From contig RSEH01000036.1 in assembly GCA_006503475.1 (NCBI GenBank), forward strand, positions 62,001-126,000: a DNA stretch of 64,000 bases, read 5' to 3'. The position numbers and the translations under genes were made by a program. This DNA comes from Stentor roeselii (lineage: Eukaryota > Ciliophora > Heterotrichea > Heterotrichida > Stentoridae). Below are positions 48,034-56,863 of the stretch, one piece after another (position 1 is the stretch's first letter; each line of letters opens with the position of its first letter). Under the pieces are notes generated by a model. That model was given only the letters and a program-made list of their open reading frames with translations, was not told where the DNA came from and ran no database searches.

Positions 48034-48405
48034 ATGCAAAGACGGTTTATTCAAACCACTTCAGGCGAATCTTTTTCAATCAACGACAAAGCTGACGACT
48101 CTGAAGAAGAACCTGACGTGACTTTTTTAAATGACTACGAAGAAAAATTGATAGACGACATTTCGGGAGTGGACATCCAAGAAAAGATCTTCATGAAGCT
48201 GTGGAATGCGCATATTCTGAGATACCAGGTTTGTCATGTGCCTTTCCTGAAAATCTGTTTAGATTTTGTTAGAGAGTTCAAGGGTAGCTTGGCGGAATTA
48301 AGACCGCAGTGGGTCCTTCACTTGGCGAATTTGCTCGAATTTAACATATTGACTGCAGATGACGTGCTTTATCTGCAAGTTTATTTCAATTTGAACTGCG
48401 GGTGA
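48034..48405 (+). CDS. VEFS-box protein (Suz12-like, PRC2), 123 aa
   Basis: 123 aa. Acidic N-terminus (SEEEPDVTFLNDYEEKLIDD, ~23-42), then a VEFS box (~49-118): EKIFMKLWNAHILRY, FLKICLDFVREF, LRPQWVLHLANLLEFNIL. This follows the Suz12/EMF2/VRN2/FIS2 pattern F..LWN.....VEFS, where the box binds the EZH catalytic subunit of PRC2. No C2H2 zinc finger or N-terminal Suz12 domains are present, so it is a minimal version. PRC2 with a short Suz12-like subunit has been described in Paramecium, where it silences and marks transposons and eliminated DNA. TGA stop; the RS gene starts 13 nt later. Confidence 0.82.
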   Translation: MQRRFIQTTSGESFSINDKADDSEEEPDVTFLNDYEEKLIDDISGVDIQEKIFMKLWNAHILRYQVCHVPFLKICLDFVREFKGSLAELRPQWVLHLANLLEFNILTADDVLYLQVYFNLNCG

Positions 48406-48417
48406 TAAAGGTTATAA

Positions 48418-48780
48418 ATGGATAATTCTAGGTCTAGGTCCCCACGACGTAAACATCGAAGTCGCAAGTCGAAGTCTCGGTCAAAATCAAGAAGGGATCA
48501 TAAACGTTCAGGGTCCCGTGAGGACAAGTACAAGCATAAAAAGACGGAAAGGGTCTATGAAAGTCCTTTTGGTGTCACTGACTTGTTTTACGCTTCTACA
48601 CTTGCTGGCACTGCACTTAACAAGGTACTTAAAAAAGAATTTCCTAAGATTGTTGATATTGATGAACTCAAAGGAAGTAAAAAAAAAGGCAACTTTTGTG
48701 AAGATGGAAATTTCATTGATCCTCATGTAGAGGAATCTTGTCGAAAAATTTTAAATAGATTAGAAGTTCAAAGGGTATGA
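48418..48780 (+). CDS. RS-domain protein, 120 aa
   Basis: Residues 1-45 are an Arg/Ser/Lys-rich (RS/RD) region starting MDNSRSRSPRRKHRSRKSKS, typical of splicing or mRNA-binding factors; the remaining ~75 residues are mixed (YESPFGVTDLFYAS, EDGNFIDPHVEESCRKIL) with no RRM. Likely a nuclear RNA-processing protein; identity unknown. Ends in TGA, one of the codons that show TGA is a stop here. Confidence 0.75.
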   Translation: MDNSRSRSPRRKHRSRKSKSRSKSRRDHKRSGSREDKYKHKKTERVYESPFGVTDLFYASTLAGTALNKVLKKEFPKIVDIDELKGSKKKGNFCEDGNFIDPHVEESCRKILNRLEVQRV

Positions 48781-48994
48781 AAAGTTGTTATTTTAAAGAA
48801 TTTGTTCAGTTATTTCTGAAGTTCTTCAAAAATTTTCTTGATTTTTTCTTGTTTTTTTAAATTCCTTGAAATTAATTTTTCTTCATTTCTTGAATTTTTC
48901 ATTAGAAATAATTTTTGTCTGAAAATTTTTAAGTTTTTCTTCTTTAAAAGTTCATTCTGTTCATTTCTGGCTTTCAGTGAAAACAACACATAAA

Positions 48995-50497
48995 ATGGTC
49001 TTTGAAGACATGAAAATCTGTATCCTGAGTGGTTTTTCTGGATTTACCAAACTCAGTGCAGAAGTTATTGCAAGGAATATAAAGAAAAGTGCTGGGCAGG
49101 TTGTTTCTCCAGCTGATCCTGAGTTTAATTTGGAATCTTTGACATGTGTGATTGTTCCAGAAGCTGCGCAAATCACGAAGATACTCGAACTTCTTCATGT
49201 TAAAAGTTTACCAGCATGCCCGTTAGTTACTCCTAGTTGGGCTATTGAATCTTATTCTAAGAAAGAGTCAAAAGAATTTAGCAAGTATTTATATATTAAT
49301 TATCAACTTCCAAGTAAAAGTGAAGCAGATAAACAGCCTGTTGTTAAAGTGACCAGCTTTCAGGGAGTTAATTCTAGTCCAGAAAAAATAGGAAAATTTG
49401 AAAAAATGAAATCATTAAATACTGATTACCTAAAAAATGACAAAACCTTAAAGCAAGACTTCCTCGAAAACAAAGAAAAATACGCCTTTTCACATACACA
49501 AGGTCCAAACCTAAACGAGCACATCACAAGTGTCCTAGAAGTCCTAATGGAAAACTATTTCTTACTAAAAGACAAAGCAAGAGCCTTCGCCTACCGTTTC
49601 GCAATCTCAACCTTAAAAAGCCATCCAGAAAAAATAATCTGCACAGAACAAGCCGAAAACCTGCAAAAAATCGGAAAAGCAATAAAAAAGAAAATCGGTG
49701 AAATCCTCGAAACAGGTAGTCTTAAACGAGTAAAAGCGATGGAAGACATGGAAAGACTAAAAGCATTGAAAGTTCTAAGTTCTATTTGGGGCATCGGCTC
49801 AACCACCGCAAGTAAACTTTACAGTCTTGGATATCGAACCTTGGAAGACCTACGCAAAAAAGTTCCAGATTTTTTAACTGAGAATCAAAAAGTCTGTCTT
49901 CAGCTCTTCGAGGAACTGGAAACGAAAATTCCAAGAGAAGAGGTGAAAATTATAAGTGATTTAGTTGTGGGACAAGCAAAGGAACTGCTTTGTGGAAAAA
50001 GTTTTATTGCTAATACTTGTGGGTCTTATAGAAGGGGAAGGGAATTGTGTGGGGATATTGATGTGCTCATCACTTTTGATGATATTTTGGAAAATAAAGA
50101 GTTTTTAGCACAACTGGTTCAGGTTCTGCATGAAAAAAATATTGTTACTCATACTTTGGTACTTTCACTTGATGTAAAAAAACATGAAAATTTTACTTTT
50201 TCTGGAATTGCTAAAGTTGAAGGTGGGTTGCATCGGAGATTGGATATCAAGATTTATCCGAGAAGGACTTATGCTTGGGCTTTGATGCATTTCACAGGAT
50301 CTGCTAGCTTTAATAGAAGTTTTAGACTTTTTGCGAAAAATAAAGGCTTGAAGATGACTGATGAAGGACTTTTTCCAGCTTTTCGTAATGGAAGTGAGAC
50401 TCTTTGCGGTGGACGTTTAGTAGATTGTTTCACCGAAGAAGACATTTTCAATCTATTTGACATGCCATTCAAGTCTCCAGAAGAACGTGATTTATAA
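48995..50497 (+). CDS. POLL: Family X DNA polymerase (lambda/mu/TdT type) with BRCT
   Basis: 500 aa from ATG 48995. BRCT domain (~5-103, with VTPSWAIESY), linker, 8-kDa HhH domain (~165-250), fingers with second HhH (IWGIGSTTASKLY, 264-276), palm with GSYRRG (343-348) and catalytic D354, D356 (GDIDVL) and D417 (RRLDIKI). HFTGS (432-436) stands where lambda has YFTGS. The end, EEDIFNLF and SPEERDL, is standard. All three catalytic aspartates are present. PolX enzymes fill gaps in non-homologous end joining and base excision repair; in ciliates end joining closes sites of excised DNA, so use in genome rearrangement is plausible but not shown by the sequence. The 8-kDa lyase region keeps Lys-rich text. 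Confidence 0.95.
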   Translation: MVFEDMKICILSGFSGFTKLSAEVIARNIKKSAGQVVSPADPEFNLESLTCVIVPEAAQITKILELLHVKSLPACPLVTPSWAIESYSKKESKEFSKYLYINYQLPSKSEADKQPVVKVTSFQGVNSSPEKIGKFEKMKSLNTDYLKNDKTLKQDFLENKEKYAFSHTQGPNLNEHITSVLEVLMENYFLLKDKARAFAYRFAISTLKSHPEKIICTEQAENLQKIGKAIKKKIGEILETGSLKRVKAMEDMERLKALKVLSSIWGIGSTTASKLYSLGYRTLEDLRKKVPDFLTENQKVCLQLFEELETKIPREEVKIISDLVVGQAKELLCGKSFIANTCGSYRRGRELCGDIDVLITFDDILENKEFLAQLVQVLHEKNIVTHTLVLSLDVKKHENFTFSGIAKVEGGLHRRLDIKIYPRRTYAWALMHFTGSASFNRSFRLFAKNKGLKMTDEGLFPAFRNGSETLCGGRLVDCFTEEDIFNLFDMPFKSPEERDL

Positions 50498-50510
50498 CTT
50501 CATAACTATC

Positions 50511-52076
50511 TTAAAAATTAGACATCATAGTATCGCTATCCTCAAAGACACTTAAAAGTTCCTTAAAAGTTTTCCTTTCCTTTGGATTGAGTCTCAACAT
50601 GCTATCAAGCAACGTCTTGATCCATTCACTATATCGACTCGCTTTAATCTCCTCCAACAGTTCTTTAGTCCTTTTTTCCGAGTACCTTCCATTTGTCTCC
50701 TCCAATGAAATAAGTTCCCAAAAGGTAAGTCCCAATGAAAAAACATCAGCTTTGACAATATTAAACTCGCCTCTCATCTTGCCCTCATCTCCTAATTCAA
50801 TTAACTCAGGAGCCATGTAACTTGGAGTTCCAATAACAGTGGCTTGTTGAATAGAAATAGTGAGTTCGTTAAGTTGTCTCTTATATGACACGTTAAAGTC
50901 AATGATTTTTGGTTGATTTTTAGAAGTGATGAGAATGTTTTGAGGTTTGATGTCTCTGTGAAAGATTTTATTTTCTTGAAGTTCAGCGAAGCATTCAATT
51001 AACTTTTTTATAATTGTTTTTACTTCTAACTCTTCAGGCTCGATGTTATTTTTTTTCCAGTACTTGATTTTTTTTTTAAGGTCTAGCTCATAATAATCCA
51101 TGACGATAGAAATCATGTTGTTGTTGTTTTTGACGTCATAGACTCGAATAAAACAGTTGTCATCATTAGCATGTTTACTCAGTTTTTCAAGTATTTCGAC
51201 TTCTTTAGCGATTATTTTACGGGCTTTTGCTGAAGCTATTCGACTGTACTCTTTAACTGCGAAGTACATCCCGTTTTCGTAGATTCGGTATATTGTTATA
51301 TCGTAGTCGTTTTGAATACTTCTTGAATATAAAGCAACTTTTGGCTCTACTCTTACTTCATTTAATACTCGGCTTCTTCGGCTTGGAAGTGGAAGTTTTT
51401 GAAAACTTTCAGGAAGAGAAATTTCTAAATTTTTTGATAAACTTTTTAACTTTTTTTGAATTCTTATCTCGGTTTTAGATAGGATTGAATTGGCTTCATA
51501 TTGTTTTATCAGGTACTTGCTGGAGTTTATTAGGAAGATTTTGAAATGAGTTTTAAATTTTTCGGGGAACTCTGGAATGTTTAGAACTTTCTTTAGAAGT
51601 CTTAGGTGTTGGTTTAAGGTTCTTGGATTGGGTTGAGAAAAGATTTGGGTCATTTCGAATAGTAGTTTCGTGTAAATCACTGAGATCATTTCATTAAATC
51701 CTTCAATTTGATGACCAGTCAACCTAATAACTGCATTTAATAAATCATTGATTGATGCTACTTGAATCCGAGACAAAATATGAAGATTTAATGAACTAAA
51801 GTCGAAATTGATGCTACTTTGTCGAAGAAATTTCAGGTTGAATTCAGATAACAGCAAATCTAGCAAATCGAGTAGCTCATCAAGCGAAATATCAGTAGTT
51901 TGAGAAAGTTTTGAAAGTTTTAAAACAATTAGGTAAAGTTTCGATTTTTCACTTAAATTATCAGTAAAATTGATTTGTTCAAATGTCATTATTGAAGTAT
52001 TTCTAATTTGTTCTGGACTTAGACCGTATTTTGTATACTCTCTTTTTATATGAGTATAAATATCTAGGATATTCAT
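50511..52076 (-). CDS. Ser/Thr protein kinase with DFN in place of DFG and a long N-terminal helical region
   Basis: 521 aa. Residues 1-235 are helical and unlike known domains. Kinase domain (~250-515): degenerate Gly loop (YRIYENG), Lys275 (FAVKEY), HRDIKPQN (373-380), then IIDFNVS: DFG reads DFN (393-395), GTPSYMAPE (416-424). The catalytic Lys, HRD Asp and DFx Asp remain, so it may still be active despite the altered glycine. NEK/ULK-like flavour, exact family unclear. It converges on PolX, 13 nt between stops. Confidence 0.88.
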   Translation of the reverse strand: MNILDIYTHIKREYTKYGLSPEQIRNTSIMTFEQINFTDNLSEKSKLYLIVLKLSKLSQTTDISLDELLDLLDLLLSEFNLKFLRQSSINFDFSSLNLHILSRIQVASINDLLNAVIRLTGHQIEGFNEMISVIYTKLLFEMTQIFSQPNPRTLNQHLRLLKKVLNIPEFPEKFKTHFKIFLINSSKYLIKQYEANSILSKTEIRIQKKLKSLSKNLEISLPESFQKLPLPSRRSRVLNEVRVEPKVALYSRSIQNDYDITIYRIYENGMYFAVKEYSRIASAKARKIIAKEVEILEKLSKHANDDNCFIRVYDVKNNNNMISIVMDYYELDLKKKIKYWKKNNIEPEELEVKTIIKKLIECFAELQENKIFHRDIKPQNILITSKNQPKIIDFNVSYKRQLNELTISIQQATVIGTPSYMAPELIELGDEGKMRGEFNIVKADVFSLGLTFWELISLEETNGRYSEKRTKELLEEIKASRYSEWIKTLLDSMLRLNPKERKTFKELLSVFEDSDTMMSNF

Positions 52077-52127
52077 TTTATAATAGGGAAAAGTATAATG
52101 AAAATTTCAGTTCAATATTAATCCCCC

Positions 52128-52559
52128 ATGGCTTCCGTCAAAAGATACATCCAGCCTAGATTGAACTTTCCAATCCAAACAGTCTCAACCAGTAAAAACT
52201 CTCATCAATCCTCCACCCATTCCTGCTGCCAAAGTCGTGACACAGCCGATTTTTTCCGTTCAGACCGCAAAAGAAATCGAGACGCCAGCCCAATTCACCA
52301 CTCAAAAAAAAGCAAGCACATTGAAATGCCAAAATACCAAATGATGATAAGCCTAATCGACGAAGACATGCCGATTTGTTACAATTTCCGTTGTTTTCAT
52401 GAAGACTCACTATTCCCTTCATCGATTTTTCAGTCTTTAGTTCAAAATCGTGAAGAAGACGACGACTGTCAGACCTTAGAAGAGGATATTTCGCTTTGTA
52501 ACCAATATATTTCGATTCAACTGGAACAAGCGATATTAAACGCGGAGATTAACGCCTAG
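52128..52559 (+). CDS. Hypothetical protein, 143 aa
   Basis: Not recognised. The first ~65 residues are basic, Ser/His/Cys-rich and disordered (a basic cluster RSDRKRNRD could act in nuclear import); ~70-143 are acidic and helical (DDCQTLEEDISLCNQYI). Divergent from the kinase with 51 nt between starts. Open for its full length with ordinary codon use, so a gene is likely. Confidence 0.62.
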   Translation: MASVKRYIQPRLNFPIQTVSTSKNSHQSSTHSCCQSRDTADFFRSDRKRNRDASPIHHSKKSKHIEMPKYQMMISLIDEDMPICYNFRCFHEDSLFPSSIFQSLVQNREEDDDCQTLEEDISLCNQYISIQLEQAILNAEINA

Positions 52560-52609
52560 TCTCAGGTTGTAAATAATAAATTAAGCGCACTTCTCATAAT
52601 TTGAATAAG

Positions 52610-53137
52610 ATGATTGAAAACTCAGAACAACTTTCAATTATTTCGAAAGAAAATGATGAGCTTCAGAGTGACTCATTTGTGAGTAGTTTCATTGGAAACT
52701 TAGTCTCTGGGGGATCTTTTTCACCGCTTTCGTTGTCACAGGGAGAGTCTATTGTTGTCAAAAGTGCAGTGCAGGATTATCAGGGAATGCTGCAGGTACT
52801 TGATAGGGAGTTTGAAGAATCTTCTGTTCAACAAACAAATTCTTTGCTGACTACTGCTAAGGGGTCATTAGTTGATGGATGTAAAAAAAGTGAATTTTTT
52901 AATCAAGAAATTTTTCATCATAATGCTTTTGCAGTGCCGGGAAAATTTTTATGCAAGAACTGCGGACAAGAAACAACATCAATCATAAAATTTTTACCCT
53001 TAAAATCAAACTTCTGGTTAAGCCTAAAAGATTTCTTCAAGCCAAGCAAGTGTTGCAGTGAAAAGTCCCATCAACCAGACATCCTTCACGAGTGTCCAAA
53101 CTGTTCCTACCTCTTAGCGCGAATATCTTCAATATAA
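52610..53137 (+). CDS. LITAF-like zinc-ribbon protein, 175 aa
   Basis: I use ATG 52610. The first ~110 residues are Ser/Gln/Glu-rich and disordered. The C-terminal ~65 form a LITAF-like module: FLCKNCGQETTSIIKF, an amphipathic hydrophobic stretch (KSNFWLSLKDFF), CC, then DILHECPNCSYLL. Two CxxC pairs around a membrane-dipping helix are the LITAF/SIMPLE hallmark; those proteins sit on late endosomes/lysosomes. The linker Cys pair and lengths differ somewhat from the consensus, so this is a moderate call. NUP107 starts 26 nt downstream. Confidence 0.65.
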   Translation: MIENSEQLSIISKENDELQSDSFVSSFIGNLVSGGSFSPLSLSQGESIVVKSAVQDYQGMLQVLDREFEESSVQQTNSLLTTAKGSLVDGCKKSEFFNQEIFHHNAFAVPGKFLCKNCGQETTSIIKFLPLKSNFWLSLKDFFKPSKCCSEKSHQPDILHECPNCSYLLARISSI

Positions 53138-53163
53138 TCAAATTTAAGTATCTAGTAATAAAA

Positions 53164-55305
53164 ATGAATTCAAGAGACCTTGACTGGAACTTCCACCGAA
53201 TAATGGTCGACTTTCCAGACAACTCGCAGAGACTAAAAGAATTTTCAAAGATAGTCGCTTCAAAGATATTCAACTACGAGCCGCGGTCAGATGAAGACCG
53301 AGAATGGTTATGCAGCGAGTACCAATTATTAGTTCTCGTCAACATGCTGCTTGACTTCGAAAGGACCTGCCCAAGTCTTCCAAAATTAACAGAAACCAAG
53401 TCTTTATCTCAACTTCTTCACGAAAAAGTCTCAGTTGACCGTGATCTTCGCCTTGTCCTGACTCTGCTTGAATGGGTTGAGACTATCAAGATGGTCGATG
53501 TGATAAAAAATACAGAAACAACTCTTTGTCCTCATCCTGAAAAAAATTTTCATGGACCACTTGACCCTGACTCTTGTCTTAAGTTCAATGAAGATTACAA
53601 GAAACAGTTCAGTAAAGTCATGGTTGATTGTTTTAGACTTATTCGAAGTGGACAATTGAGTAAAGCACAGTCAATGCTGAGACATTACAATGCAAATTGG
53701 GCAGCTTTGGCCATTGGAGGACTTTGTCCTTATTTCAACTCTCAGATATATCAGTCATTTGATACTGAAAATATTGAAACTTCTTGTTTTTCTACTTTAG
53801 ACTCGGAACTTCCCGAAATTGATCATGGAAAAATTTATGATATACATGAATTCGGAAATCAAAATATCGACCTTTTTATTAAAACTTGCTGGGAATTGAG
53901 TAATAATCGATATGGAAGCATCGCTGAAAGAGCGGTTTTTGGATCAGTTTGTGGAAATCTTGAAGCGATTCTTGAAATGTGTGAAAAAAACCCTCATGAT
54001 CATTTCTGGGCTTATCTTAGGACGATTTTTTTGTTTTCACTTAGAAATTTTTTGGTTACTGCTGATGATGGGTTTAAAACAATGGAAAATACTCAGGAAA
54101 GGTTTAGTGCATGTCCTGATGAGATCCCTGCGGAATACCCGGCGAATATATTGTTGGCAGTCACGCGGATTTCGAAAGTCTTTGAGTGGATGGATAAAAT
54201 TTATCATCTGCAGTTTTCGCTGATTGCATCTGCTGTTCGTGGGAAAAAAGAAGATTATATTTTGAGTTTTATTAAAGGGACCTACCCAGGGCATTATACG
54301 AGAGTTTTAGTTCATTGCTTTATTTGTTTGAAAAGCCTTTGTTATTCTTTTACTAGAGATACTGTTGATAACTTTGAACGACTGTTGATGAATTACTTGG
54401 CTATGATGATTCAGTCGCGGACTGAACTGATGACTATTGTTTTTTACATCCGGTACTTTTCATTTGCAAGAGAAGATTGCTATGTCGATTTTTTTACTGA
54501 TCTTTTCAGTTCTTACCCTGATGAAGCCAGTCATAATTTGATCTCGAGAGAACTTTATGTTTATGCCAAACCTTTTGTGCAGGCCATTTTATGTCAAGTG
54601 GCCTTATCAGAACTTCAAAAAACCAACTCCGAAATTTCATTCAGTACCTTAAGAGACAACCTAGAAGAATCAAACCGAAGCCAGCCTTACCCAGATCGAC
54701 TCATTCATCTAATAGAAGGACAAATAATGCCTGAATCACTACCAACAGTAATAGAAACCATCAGAAAACTTGCAATAATGGGAAAGTACCGACTGGGAAA
54801 CTCATTAGTTTCAAAAGCTCACAAATCAGCAAAAGACTTCAAAAATGAAGAGTTCGAACTCAGATATTGGGGAAATTTTTTCACTGCTCTTGACACTTTA
54901 AACCTTTTTTATTCTGCAAAACTTGAAAGTCACTCGATTTTCGCTCCAAGAAATAATGTCAACTTTGCTTTTGAGTCTTTGCAAAGACTTGATAATAACC
55001 CTGCCCTGCAAATTGAGAGAAAAACTGAGAAATGTAAACAAATTGCTATGCAACTTGTTGCTTTACTTGAAGAAGTCACTGGAGTTAGGTATGGAGACTT
55101 TCCTTTAGGGAAAAATTGTGGACATCTTGTTGTTTGCTTTAGGAGTAAGTGGTGGAGCGTTTGTTTAATGGCACTTTGTGAGGCTTATAAAGAAATTAGG
55201 AATGAGGATGGATTGACGCATTTATGTGGACTTTTGAACTCGGTTTGGAAAGGGAATTTTGAAAGAAATGTAGAAAATGACTTGTTGAGGATAACTAGAG
55301 GATAG
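53164..55305 (+). CDS. NUP107: Nuclear pore protein Nup107 (Nup84)
   Basis: 713 aa from ATG 53164; the frame is open further upstream but there it overlaps the LITAF-like gene. All-helical. Conserved Nup107 blocks: FRLIRSGQLSKAQSMLRHYNANWAALAIGG (~160-190), FIKTCWELSNNRYGSIAERAVFGSVCGNLEAIL (~240-273), then DHFWAYLRT. Subunit of the Y-shaped (Nup107-160) scaffold of the pore, both nuclear-envelope faces, and kinetochores in animals. Shorter than human (925) because of a short N-terminus. No introns seen. Confidence 0.92.
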   Translation: MNSRDLDWNFHRIMVDFPDNSQRLKEFSKIVASKIFNYEPRSDEDREWLCSEYQLLVLVNMLLDFERTCPSLPKLTETKSLSQLLHEKVSVDRDLRLVLTLLEWVETIKMVDVIKNTETTLCPHPEKNFHGPLDPDSCLKFNEDYKKQFSKVMVDCFRLIRSGQLSKAQSMLRHYNANWAALAIGGLCPYFNSQIYQSFDTENIETSCFSTLDSELPEIDHGKIYDIHEFGNQNIDLFIKTCWELSNNRYGSIAERAVFGSVCGNLEAILEMCEKNPHDHFWAYLRTIFLFSLRNFLVTADDGFKTMENTQERFSACPDEIPAEYPANILLAVTRISKVFEWMDKIYHLQFSLIASAVRGKKEDYILSFIKGTYPGHYTRVLVHCFICLKSLCYSFTRDTVDNFERLLMNYLAMMIQSRTELMTIVFYIRYFSFAREDCYVDFFTDLFSSYPDEASHNLISRELYVYAKPFVQAILCQVALSELQKTNSEISFSTLRDNLEESNRSQPYPDRLIHLIEGQIMPESLPTVIETIRKLAIMGKYRLGNSLVSKAHKSAKDFKNEEFELRYWGNFFTALDTLNLFYSAKLESHSIFAPRNNVNFAFESLQRLDNNPALQIERKTEKCKQIAMQLVALLEEVTGVRYGDFPLGKNCGHLVVCFRSKWWSVCLMALCEAYKEIRNEDGLTHLCGLLNSVWKGNFERNVENDLLRITRG

Positions 55306-55476
55306 ATTTAGTTTTGTAGGGAATAGATTGAGCTGAATTTATGTTTTAAAATAACTGCTACTTGATTTATTTGTAAAATAATCTTTCACTGACGTAATTA
55401 TATAAAAATATTTCCAGTTAGTTAAATAAGAATACTTAAAACTATCCAACCATTAAATTAATTTAACTACTCAACA
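55306..55476. other. AT-rich 3' spacer
   Basis: 171 nt between convergent stops; AT-rich. Nothing identifiable. Confidence 0.4.
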
Positions 55477-56529
55477 TTATCCATCATTTTTCTCAAAAGT
55501 TAACTGAATCCCTTGACCATTTCCCAAAAAATCCTTACTAATTGGCACAAACCAAATCAAAGGATTTCTTCCAAAAACATTTAAAAAGTTCTGCAAACAT
55601 CCTTTATCATAAGGACTCTCATCAAACTTAACAGTCATTTTTTCCCTAAACTCAATAGTGGTGAGTCCCTGAGCAATCAAATAAAAATGAAATCCACAAA
55701 AAACAACTAAAAAAATACTCAGAACCAAATTCGAAAGATAAGAAATTCCAACCAAAACCTGAAATTCTAATTCAAAATTCTTCGATTCACAAATTTCCAC
55801 AACACTTTTCCACATCGTCGCTGAAATCAACAAGCTAGAAGCAGTTCCACTGATAATCATATTGATAAAGTACTTATAGTTCATCATCCCAATGCAGTTA
55901 CTTACATAAGGACAATGATGGTCCATTCGAAGCACACATTGATTACAAACTGAGCAATGATGGCTTCTATCAGGTTTAATTTTCGAGCAAGTTCTGCAAA
56001 ATCTAGGAAACATTGTTCTTTTCCTTTCATTATTCCCGAGTTTCTGTATTTTTTCAAGCATTTTTTCAGAAATGCAAACCTGGCAGATGTTATTTCTAAG
56101 AATTTCAGATTCTAAGGCGAAGTCTTGACTTACTTCTCCTGGAGGTGTCTGAATCGTTAAGATCGTGCTCCATATCAAAGTACCTGAAAAACACAAAAAA
56201 AGCCAAAAAAACCAAATTTCTGGCACTTCTGGACTGAGCAGGTTAAACATGACTGAAAAGTTCAGTCCTGATTCTTCAAAGACAGGCAAAAGATACCAAA
56301 ACAAGAAAGCCCGTGAGTGAAAGACAATAACAAACAAAAGAAACAAAACAGGCAACAAAGAACCTGCTTTTTCATTCACACTTGGAAGATGACTTAACGA
56401 CTTTTTTTCAAACTGCAGATAAAGCACACCTGAAGAGTACCCAAAAGGCAATTGATGGACTTCCACCGGTATTTCACAAGAAAGTTCTTTAAAGTCGTTA
56501 CTTTCAAACTGAAAGACTTCGTTTTCCAT
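55477..56529 (-). CDS. DHHC palmitoyltransferase
   Basis: 350 aa. Two TM segments (~58-84 and ~105-126), a DHHC cysteine-rich domain (~178-215: [31 protein letters not shown] with DHHC at 203-206) and two further TM segments (~220-240 and ~255-280), then a cytosolic tail in which TTIEF stands for the TTxE motif. PPG stands for the usual DPG. Catalyses S-acylation of cysteines on membrane proteins. The nucleophile Cys206 is intact, unlike the DHHC-like gene at 15351. Downstream of, and co-directional with, an MGCC protein gene 19 nt away. Confidence 0.95.
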   Translation of the reverse strand: MENEVFQFESNDFKELSCEIPVEVHQLPFGYSSGVLYLQFEKKSLSHLPSVNEKAGSLLPVLFLLFVIVFHSRAFLFWYLLPVFEESGLNFSVMFNLLSPEVPEIWFFWLFLCFSGTLIWSTILTIQTPPGEVSQDFALESEILRNNICQVCISEKMLEKIQKLGNNERKRTMFPRFCRTCSKIKPDRSHHCSVCNQCVLRMDHHCPYVSNCIGMMNYKYFINMIISGTASSLLISATMWKSVVEICESKNFELEFQVLVGISYLSNLVLSIFLVVFCGFHFYLIAQGLTTIEFREKMTVKFDESPYDKGCLQNFLNVFGRNPLIWFVPISKDFLGNGQGIQLTFEKNDG

Positions 56530-56548
56530 TAATTATAAGCTTATTAAG

Positions 56549-56821
56549 CTACTTCCCTTCAGTACTTATCCTGCTCAAGTACTGCAAAATGAATGCGTTT
56601 TCCACATTATGAAGAGAGTTGCTCGTTGATCGGGTGTTGTTTATCATCGAATCTTGTGTCTTCGTTTTCGAAGCCTCGTAATTCGGGAACTCGGAACAAT
56701 GAGAAGAAAGACTCACATCGTTAAAGACTTCTTCAGTCTGACAATGCAAATTTTCAGAGATTTCCTGATTTTTTCTCAGGTCGATTTCTTCATTTTCTAT
56801 ATTCGAACGGCAACAACCCAT
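56549..56821 (-). CDS. Small acylated protein MGCCRS, 90 aa
   Basis: 90 aa, starting MGCCRSNIENEEIDLRK. Gly2 plus Cys3-Cys4 is a strong dual myristoylation/palmitoylation signal. The rest is polar, Asn/Ser/Glu-rich, with a helical C-terminus (VENAFILQYLSRIS). No domain. It lies directly upstream of the DHHC enzyme gene in the same direction, so it is a candidate substrate by location only. Confidence 0.72.
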   Translation of the reverse strand: MGCCRSNIENEEIDLRKNQEISENLHCQTEEVFNDVSLSSHCSEFPNYEASKTKTQDSMINNTRSTSNSLHNVENAFILQYLSRISTEGK

Positions 56822-56863
56822 TAATTGGTTTATAAGTATCTTGCGAGTTTTCTAATAATCGAC

